Source of the DNA: an uncultured Saprospiraceae bacterium
GTDB lineage: Bacteria > Bacteroidota > Bacteroidia > Chitinophagales > Saprospiraceae
Assembly: GCA_938028705.1 (NCBI GenBank)
Contig: CALIZI010000017.1
Coordinates: 1 to 40,793, forward strand
DNA length: 40,793 nt
Direction: 5' to 3'
A program made the position numbers and the translations under genes. Below the pieces are notes generated by a model. That model was given only the letters and a program-made list of their open reading frames with translations. It made no database searches and was not told the DNA's origin. Shown piece by piece: positions 35,142 through 40,793 of this stretch. The stretch's first letter is position 1; each line of letters begins with the position of its first letter.

Positions 35142-36788
35142 TTAAAATGTTTGAAATTCGGGTGATGACATGATGGCATTATAGAGGTTTTCGATACCTA
35201 CCCTGACATTTGAATCGTCACCATCGTTGAGATATGCCGCCCATGAAAAATACCAATTAATCGGGCTAAGTCCGCCGAGTAATTTGTTTTCAAAATAGTC
35301 GTATCTATCACCCGTAGGCATTTCGGAGAGTAAGTAAGTGAGCATGTCATCTACGAGTTTGGTGGCATTGGCTGCGCCTATCGGTGCAGGTACTGTACCC
35401 GGTCCGTTGGGGGTATCTACATTGTTTTCGACCCATTGTACCATGTCGCATTGGTAAGGAATATAACCGCTTGTATTGCGTCTTCTTCCCCTTCTAAAAG
35501 AAATCCCGTAGGTAAATCTTTCGTAAATGTAATTGGCACTAAACCAGTTTCTGGAATAGCCCGGTGGATCATAAAATCCGGGATAGCCCTCTACGGTGTT
35601 GGGTCCGCGAAAGTCAAAACCTACGTTTCTGAAATGCTCATTGAGTACATTATGCTGTCTGTTGCCTCCAAACAAATCTTCAAGGTCGGTATCTGAATTT
35701 TGAATATTCAGCAGGTTGGTGGAAGTGATGAACATTTCCAAAGGCGACTTCATTTTACCACCTACAATTTCGTTGGTGTTGTCATTGTCATCTTCATCAT
35801 AAAAATGCTCACTTTTCAATAATCTTTTCAGTACATCGGCGTGTTGGTAGCCGTTGTTTTGCAGTTGAACGGCAAGCGGTTCGATGATGTCCGTTTCCAC
35901 TTCAGCACTGATATTGTCCAACACAAAAAAGCGATACATTTTGCGGACATAAGCCCTCGCAGTTTCCAGTTGGTCAAATACCATTGTGATAAAATCGCCC
36001 AACTCTCTGTACATGTCACCCGCATTGTTAGCCCCGGTAATGGTCGTATTGCCAAAGGCAGCACTGAATGTTTTGTTGCCTGTATCGTGCTGATTGAAAT
36101 TGGCATATCCCGACACGATTCCGGTCTCTCCATCTGAGCCACTATCCCTGTTTTTGAAGCCGGTCAATACCCTTGCAGCGGTAGAAATATCTGCCTCTGT
36201 ATAATTGGTATAATTACCGACTGAAATAGTCTCGCCTTTTAGAATGGTAAATAATTCGAGAAACTCGCGGGCGTAGTTTTCATTTGGGCTATTTTTGTTA
36301 TTTTGGTTGTTGTTCAGATAAGTCAACATATTATTGTTGAGGGTCATCTTGTTTGCCAGTTTTTTCAAGTCCTGAAAAGCCATAGCGTCCAACATTTGCC
36401 AATAATAATAATTATAACGGTAATTGGAATACAGATTGAACAAGGTGCTGAACCAGTTGATTAACTTCCACTTAACAGAAGTATCTGCGCTTGCCTCATA
36501 TATCCGCCAAAATGCGATGGCATTATTACTGGGAAAAGAACCGATATTGTCTGCTTCACCTTGTCCGGCGTTGGTTGGTGAAAATATCGGATTGCCATTG
36601 CCCCAGTAGAGTGGTCCATTGGGATAAAGCGGCGTAGTCGGCAGGAAGAGCTCGTCCACTGCCTGTGTAGCCGTTTTGTTGGCAAAATCATCAATACGTG
36701 CAGGTGTTACATGGTAGGTAGCTCGCCGCAATAAATGCGCTGCCAACCTCTTACCAAGCGTACCTGACCTTTGGTTTAAAGAAGCCAT
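35142..36788 (-). CDS. DUF1800 domain-containing protein
   Basis: This 548-residue protein opens with the DUF1800 hallmark AAHLLRRATYHVTPARIDDF (residues about 15-34). The family regions MTLNNNMLTYLNNNQN, NYAREFLELFT and EADISTAARVLTGFKN, and a C-terminal FRGPNTVEGYPGF, are all present. No cleavable signal is obvious from the assigned ATG. Family members occur beside DUF1501 genes in Bacteroidota, Planctomycetota and Proteobacteria; the joint function is unknown but surface-related. The gene is first in the presumed DUF1800-DUF1501 operon. Confidence 0.87.
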   Translation of the reverse strand: MASLNQRSGTLGKRLAAHLLRRATYHVTPARIDDFANKTATQAVDELFLPTTPLYPNGPLYWGNGNPIFSPTNAGQGEADNIGSFPSNNAIAFWRIYEASADTSVKWKLINWFSTLFNLYSNYRYNYYYWQMLDAMAFQDLKKLANKMTLNNNMLTYLNNNQNNKNSPNENYAREFLELFTILKGETISVGNYTNYTEADISTAARVLTGFKNRDSGSDGETGIVSGYANFNQHDTGNKTFSAAFGNTTITGANNAGDMYRELGDFITMVFDQLETARAYVRKMYRFFVLDNISAEVETDIIEPLAVQLQNNGYQHADVLKRLLKSEHFYDEDDNDNTNEIVGGKMKSPLEMFITSTNLLNIQNSDTDLEDLFGGNRQHNVLNEHFRNVGFDFRGPNTVEGYPGFYDPPGYSRNWFSANYIYERFTYGISFRRGRRRNTSGYIPYQCDMVQWVENNVDTPNGPGTVPAPIGAANATKLVDDMLTYLLSEMPTGDRYDYFENKLLGGLSPINWYFSWAAYLNDGDDSNVRVGIENLYNAIMSSPEFQTF

Positions 36789-36833
36789 TAGTTTAATAAT
36801 AATTGTTAAATAATAATCAGATCACACTAAAAG

Positions 36834-36872
36834 TAGTGATGAGTAATTAGTTGATTAGTGATTAGTTTCTCA
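36834..36872 (-). promoter_or_regulatory. G-poor repeat segment upstream of the DUF1800 gene
   Basis: On the coding strand the units ACTAATCAC, TAATCAACTAATTACTC occur 46-84 bases before the ATG. They match the thiolase leader at 7541-7571. Further upstream (36873-36920) is a ccgatagctatcaga/tctgataactatcaa pair. Confidence 0.5.
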
Positions 36873-36920
36873 ACCCGATAGCTATCAGATTTAAAACCAA
36901 TTTGATAGTTATCAGATTAA

Positions 36921-37420
36921 CTTAATCTCTATATCAATAAATTAAGAATCACATAAATATTTTTTTAAATTCATGAAAATCATTTTATAATTTATTTTAT
37001 TTTAAAATAATAAAAAAATACATTTGTCTTAATATAACCTAATTGTTTAATAATAATCGTTTGAAAATATTTTTATAATAAAAATATTATTGATAAATAT
37101 TCTACCTGTCCATACGAATGGACATGTAGATATTATCACATCAATGTTGTGTTAAGATATTGGAAACTCTGTTAGTGGAAGATCTAAGACATTGCCTTCT
37201 ACTATTGGTTGATATTGAGAATGGTTGAGATAAGGTTCTATTTGGAGTGATAATATATAGACGTGAAGGTGGCTTAAATGGATGCACGTATTTTTTAAAA
37301 AATATTAAAAACACTGTAAATAACTGATAATCAAATTATTAAAACTATATTTTTTTTAAAAAAAATAAGGTAAATTATAATTAATCATCAAAAACATCTA
37401 CAATATTAATATTTATTAGT
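36921..37420. other. AT-rich divergent spacer with one hairpin and a small mixed-composition patch
   Basis: Bases 36950-37095 are nearly pure A/T. A hairpin tctacctgtccat/atggacatgtaga lies at 37101-37130. The next 160 bases (37131-37290) have more G than the surroundings but no open frame, and could be a decayed gene or an untranslated RNA. No clear promoter is visible. Confidence 0.4.
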
Positions 37421-37580
37421 ATATTGCCAATGTGTTCGCCAAATTGGGTATTCAGTGTTTTTTGATTATTAATATAATTAAATTATAATTTGTATTTAAT
37501 TAAAAATTAATTTTTTACAAAAATAAAAATAAATAAACTATTCACGTTCAATTTTTAGTTTGGCGAACACATTGATATTG
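37421..37580. repeat. Inverted repeat with A/T core upstream of the DUF4349 gene
   Basis: Arms atattgccaatgtgttcgcc (37421-37443 with the following aaa) and tttggcgaacacattgatat surround about 110 bases of almost pure A/T. The inner arm begins 30 bases before the start codon at 37611, so the transcript leader may include it. Confidence 0.8.
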
Positions 37581-37610
37581 CAAGCCTAAATATTTAAGTT
37601 TAAAAACGAC

Positions 37611-38480
37611 ATGAAACAAAACTTTAGAAAACGATTCGGGAAGTTGGTATTCATCCTGTTATCAGGATTTTTAGTATTTTTCATATTCAGATTAATGTAT
37701 GGATACACTAAAACTACTGATGATAATCCAAGTCAAACCCAATTTTTTCAAAGCATTTCCAATATAAAAAAGAATTATGCTTCAAAAAAGTATGAAGTAA
37801 AATCTAAAAGCACCACATTATCTCCTGTAAAAGTGGACCAAAAATATGAAAAAGTAGCTGTGGTAAGTACGAAGTCAACTGAATTTGATAAAGAAGAAAA
37901 ACAAGCGAGAGGTGAAGTTGACAAGTATGAGGGATTGATACAGTTTGAACAAAAAAGTGGCAATAAAGGATACCGCAAATTGAATTTATTGATTGGCGTT
38001 CCACCGGAAAACTTTGATGCACTTTACGAGAATCTTATAAAAATTGGTAAAATACAAGCTAAACAAATCACCAAAAAAGACAAAACCAATGAATACAAAG
38101 AGCTAAATGCGAAGAAAGCGTCACTGGAAAAAATAAGAAATTCACTCATTGATTTGAAATCAAAAGGCGGTAAAATAGAGGAGTATATGCAATTGGAAAA
38201 TCGGATTTTAGAAATCGAACAACAATTGCAAGGATTAGGCGTAAGTCTTGGTGATTTTGATGATGAAAATGAATTTTGTACCGTTCAATTCTCGCTGATT
38301 GAAGGAAAAGAAACCAAAATAAGTTTTCTTCACAGGGTCAAAGTCGCACTCGAATGGACTATCAAATTCTACCTGCGAATGATGATGACCTTATTTTTTC
38401 TGACATTCTTTGCCTACTTATTTTTATCAGCAATAGAAAAATTAAAATTAATTGAACGAATTATCAACAGGGAAGATTGA
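37611..38480 (+). CDS. DUF4349 domain-containing membrane protein
   Basis: This 289-residue protein has an N-terminal membrane segment (about 11-29), an extracytoplasmic domain, and a C-terminal membrane helix (about 250-275) with a short basic tail. The central region fits DUF4349. It has YEKVAVVSTKSTEFDKEEKQ, then LNLLIGVPPENFDALYENL with a strand-helix-strand fold. A coiled coil (about 155-215) includes EYKELNAKKASLEKIRNSL and LENRILEIEQQLQGLG. Function is unknown; homologues are often next to signalling or efflux genes. It probably spans the inner membrane twice. The upstream DNA is an AT-rich inverted repeat and the downstream DNA the dispersed repeat at 38498-38622, so it stands alone. 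Confidence 0.85.
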   Translation: MKQNFRKRFGKLVFILLSGFLVFFIFRLMYGYTKTTDDNPSQTQFFQSISNIKKNYASKKYEVKSKSTTLSPVKVDQKYEKVAVVSTKSTEFDKEEKQARGEVDKYEGLIQFEQKSGNKGYRKLNLLIGVPPENFDALYENLIKIGKIQAKQITKKDKTNEYKELNAKKASLEKIRNSLIDLKSKGGKIEEYMQLENRILEIEQQLQGLGVSLGDFDDENEFCTVQFSLIEGKETKISFLHRVKVALEWTIKFYLRMMMTLFFLTFFAYLFLSAIEKLKLIERIINRED

Positions 38481-38497
38481 ATAACGAATGTTGAAAT

Positions 38498-38622
38498 ATA
38501 CTGCTTTATGGTTAGATTGTTACATTGTTTTATTGTTGTATATAGCCATAATTAAATCACAAATAACTGTTTATCAACAATAAACAATGAAACATTTTTT
38601 AAAATAAAAAGTATAATTTTAA
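38498..38622 (+). repeat. Dispersed 125-bp repeat, copy 2
   Basis: This plus-strand copy is the counterpart of 140-266 (minus). It begins 18 bases after the DUF4349 stop codon and ends about 95 bases before the hydrolase-like start. Confidence 0.75.
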
Positions 38623-38717
38623 ACCTAATACAGTATAACTACCGCGAATTATTCCTTCGTCATTCGATATTGCTTGTTCGATATTCAAAATTGTTATTAA
38701 CCAACTAAGAACAAACT

Positions 38718-39863
38718 ATGCATTACGTATTTCTCATACATGGTTCGGGCGATTTTCAGCCCGGCTGGTCGGCTACCCACGCACAGTTTCTGCACGATGC
38801 TGCACTTGAACACAGTGGCAAAAGTGAAACCGAAATCACCAACACCACTCAATACATTGAAGTCAATTATCAGCATTTGCTCAATGAGCGGCTCGATGCT
38901 CTCATCACAGGTGGCGAGACGCTCGGCAAGTTCAATGAGTGGCTCATTGGCATTGCCGATTCGCGCCGACGACGTGCGGAAAGCATTGACCTTGATGCGG
39001 AATTTGGCATTGGCAAAAAACTCGCTGCACTCAACAATGGCTTCCTGCTCGATTCCCTCGTTTATACCCGAAGCCCCGAAACGATTAACCATGTTTTGCT
39101 CTCCGTAGCGGAGCAAATCCTTAGCTTTATCGCCGACTCGCCAAGGCGTTCCCGCTTCTCTTTTTTGGGGCATGGCTTGGGTACAAAAGTGATTTTTGAT
39201 TTTCTGCACCGCCTCTATTCTCCCGATGATGCCCCTGCCCTACCCCGTACTTCACACGCCCCGACCATCCCTTTCAGCGTATCGTCAAGCGGATTGCCTT
39301 CGCGCCATTCTATGCGGGTCAATGGCTTATACTTGGTCTCCAATGTAGCTCCGCTGCTTGGCTTGCTCGACCATACCAATTATGATATGAACCACTCTCA
39401 TGTCCGTATTTTTAATGATAAAATATTTCCGGTACAGGAAGGTGTTGTGCGGGGTACTTATCGTATTTTTAATAATAAAATGGACCCAGTCGCACAAATA
39501 GGGCGCAGTCATCTTGTCAAATCAGGCATCTGTTCTGACCAGCTCCAACTGAACTATGCCAACCAATTTTGGATGCACGATTTGAAGAGTTATATTGAAC
39601 ATCCGCAAGTCTGCTTGTCGATGACAGAGGATGTACACAATTGTCGTATTGATGCTAAAAGCGATATTGTCGCTGCCTTCAATACTGCCAACCAACCCAA
39701 GCAAATTGCCGAAGGCATCACGATTAGTTTTGCCGAAAAAATTAAAGCAGATGCAGACGCAGGCAGATTCGCAGAGCGCGACGTGTTTATCGCTTTTATG
39801 AAAAGTTTATCCGAAAGTTTTGACGGCGGGCAACGGGCGGTGGACAGTAGAGACGTGGTATAG
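38718..39863 (+). CDS. Alpha/beta-hydrolase-like protein lacking the nucleophile serine
   Basis: This 381-residue protein starts directly with the first strand MHYVFLIHGSGDFQPGWSA, where HG forms the oxyanion motif. The nucleophile elbow reads FLGHGLGTKVIFDFLHRLY; in active relatives (DUF676/DUF900-like) it is GHSLG, so the serine position (G153) is glycine. Candidate acid and histidine residues downstream (NYDMNHSHVRIFND and the QFWMHDLKSYIEHP segment) remain. It lacks a signal peptide. It may be a non-catalytic binding protein or use a different nucleophile. GC content is higher than in the neighbours. It converges with the SIMPL gene. Confidence 0.7.
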   Translation: MHYVFLIHGSGDFQPGWSATHAQFLHDAALEHSGKSETEITNTTQYIEVNYQHLLNERLDALITGGETLGKFNEWLIGIADSRRRRAESIDLDAEFGIGKKLAALNNGFLLDSLVYTRSPETINHVLLSVAEQILSFIADSPRRSRFSFLGHGLGTKVIFDFLHRLYSPDDAPALPRTSHAPTIPFSVSSSGLPSRHSMRVNGLYLVSNVAPLLGLLDHTNYDMNHSHVRIFNDKIFPVQEGVVRGTYRIFNNKMDPVAQIGRSHLVKSGICSDQLQLNYANQFWMHDLKSYIEHPQVCLSMTEDVHNCRIDAKSDIVAAFNTANQPKQIAEGITISFAEKIKADADAGRFAERDVFIAFMKSLSESFDGGQRAVDSRDVV

Positions 39864-39906
39864 AATGCGGATTCGCGCAGATTGGACAGATAACACGGAT
39901 TTTTTT
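39864..39906 (+). repeat. agaatgcggattcgcgcagatt repeat, copy 3
   Basis: A single arm related to the outer arms at 25505-25548 and 25857-25900: agaatgcggatt, gcgcagatt, cagataacacggattttttt. It starts inside the stop-codon region of the hydrolase-like gene. No complementary arm is present, so this is an arm rather than a hairpin. Confidence 0.7.
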
Positions 39907-39950
39907 CCGTCACAAAAGCGGCGGGTTTAAACCCGCCGCTTTTGTGACGG
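39907..39950. terminator. Perfect 44-bp palindrome
   Basis: Two 22-base arms (ccgtcacaaaagcggcgggt + tt) are exact complements with no loop. It is preceded by a T run, which on the minus strand gives an A run. It probably ends transcripts or blocks read-through between convergent genes. Confidence 0.65.
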
Positions 39951-39960
39951 AGACAGAAAG

Positions 39961-39993
39961 ACTTGCCTTGCATTTTGAAAATGCAAGGCAAGT
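39961..39993. terminator. Second perfect palindrome at the convergent junction
   Basis: Arms acttgccttgcatttt/aaaatgcaaggcaagt around one G (33 bp). It lies 11 bases before the SIMPL stop codon (40004). It pairs with the palindrome 10 bases to its left, a double arrangement like that at 12237-12305. Confidence 0.65.
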
Positions 39994-40003
39994 TTCAGCA
40001 AAT

Positions 40004-40675
40004 TTATTTTATTTCAAAAACGATTTCCAGTTCGTAAGAAATGGTCATAGCCGCAACGCCGCTGTTAGCTTCCGGATTGGCGGTGGAGTAAGCACTCATG
40101 CCTTGCGTATCTTTATTTGCTTTCACTTCTTTGACACTTATAATATTGCCCAGTTGCTTATCTAATGTATTGATAATCAGCTTGGCATTGGCTTTTGCAT
40201 CTTCAACGGCAGCGACTCTTGTTTGTCGTTGGTAATCCTCCATATCGGTGTGGCGGACTTCGGCAATTCTAAATTCAGTGACTGCCCGCTCCAATAAACC
40301 GGTTTGCTCCAATGCCGCGATAACCTTCGCAATTTCATCGGCATTATACACACATATACTGACGGATTTGGATAAGGTGCGTTTGTGATAACGATGCTTG
40401 TTGCGGTCGTATTCTCTTGCCAAACGAACCGCCGAAAAAGTCATGTTTTTGTCCTTGACACCCGCCGAGTTGAGCGATTGTATGACAACTTTTTCAATAT
40501 CCGTTATGGGTGTTTTTTTTGTTTGGTCGGGCAAATTCCAGTATTCGCTGTACGTAATGGCAATGATGATTTCGTTGGGCGATAATTGTGTGGAGGATTG
40601 ACCGGTGACGGTGATGGTTTTTTGGTCTTGGGCATAAGCTTGTCCTGCTATGAAGTTGAAAACTACGGATAAAAA
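40004..40675 (-). pseudogene. SIMPL (DUF541) domain protein gene, 5' end disrupted
   Basis: An open frame of 223 residues runs from 40675 to the stop at 40004. It starts FLSVVFNFIAGQAYAQ, a signal-peptide core and cleavage site, then DQKTITVTGQSSTQLSPNE. The SIMPL (DUF541) domain follows: ...NAGVKDKNMTFS-like turn, KSVSICVYNADEIAKVIAALE, ARVAAVEDAKANAKLI-like helix and a closing SYELEIVFEIK. Upstream in frame there is TAA (40676-40678) and no start codon, so the Met and basic start of the signal peptide are missing. The break coincides with a hairpin and a new open frame at 40682-40793. A TTG at 40534 could start a shorter, signal-less product. Confidence 0.75.
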
Positions 40676-40681
40676 TTAATT

Positions 40682-40706
40682 GCGTAAATTTATAGAAAAT
40701 TTACGC
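40682..40706. repeat. Hairpin at the presumed insertion end
   Basis: A perfect 10-bp stem GCGTAAATTT/AAATTTACGC with a 5-base loop sits one base before the ATG of the partial gene. It could be the terminal inverted repeat of an insertion sequence or a hairpin that blocks translation from outside transcripts. Confidence 0.6.
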
Positions 40707-40707
40707 T

Positions 40708-40793
40708 ATGGAAAAATTTATAGACTTCATTACAGAAGCTGTTGAGTCGGCAGTGGTAGACCGTCGGTCAAAAAAAAACCTTAGAGAGTTGCT
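40708..40793 (+). CDS. Partial gene, possible transposase N-terminus
   Basis: Only 28 residues are inside the window: MEKFIDFITEAVESAVVDRR followed by SKKNLREL. The pattern 'DRRSKKNLREL' is reminiscent of the start of ISAs1-like transposases (f..i.D.R...k..L.elL), but this is a weak recall-based guess. Its position at the exact break of the SIMPL gene supports an insertion sequence. Its true end is outside the window. Confidence 0.4.
   Translation, partial: MEKFIDFITEAVESAVVDRRSKKNLREL

Overview
The window looks like a chromosomal piece of a Bacteroidota bacterium, most likely from the Saprospiria (inference from protein families, not from a search). The markers are type IX secretion (T9SS) type A and type B sorting domains, a SprB-repeat adhesin with a choice-of-anchor L module, a GldM C-terminal-domain lipoprotein, a DUF1501/DUF1800 pair, a CIA30 protein, A-rich leaders without Shine-Dalgarno sequences, and very AT-rich intergenic DNA. 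No rRNA, tRNA or CRISPR array was seen.

Layout. 1-670: a dead DUF4277-type transposase remnant and one copy of a 125-bp dispersed repeat. 670-3270: a trypsin-like protease with a zinc ribbon and YbjN-like tail, next to a second YbjN-like protein. 3421-4675: a candidate structured ncRNA and stacked inverted repeats. 4676-6799: a PpiD/SurA-like periplasmic folding factor. 7572-12218: a fatty-acid beta-oxidation block (thiolase, then a FadJ-like hydratase/dehydrogenase) with the GldM-C lipoprotein between them; an acyl-CoA dehydrogenase/oxidase at 25915-28218 adds the first step of the same pathway. 12381-13571: a T9SS cargo. 14110-15915: a GT39-like membrane protein carrying a palindromic element inside its reading frame. 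16482-21632: an approximately 1716-residue SprB-repeat surface protein. 21693-24602: a tight, AT-rich three-gene operon (S74 chaperone-type protein, T9SS protein, HExxHxxGxxH protease). 24906-25454: a CIA30 protein. 29142-36788: a surface cluster with a cohesin-like/CBM60-like T9SS protein, a DUF1501 protein ending in a dockerin-like EF-hand pair, and a DUF1800 protein. 37611-40793: a DUF4349 membrane protein, an alpha/beta-hydrolase-like protein lacking its nucleophile serine, and a SIMPL-domain gene whose 5' end appears cut off by an insertion at the right edge.

The most unusual property is the intergenic DNA. Nearly every gap holds one or more long inverted repeats. One class has imperfect arms around a core of almost pure A/T. 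A second class is perfect palindromes of 33-61 bp. A third is G-poor simple tandem repeats (ATAAACT or CAACACAT type) lying directly before the start codon of several unrelated genes, often with a reverse-complement arm further upstream. Several families recur at distant sites in the window, and one related element sits in frame inside a coding sequence. All coordinates of repeats were read by eye and may be off by a few bases.
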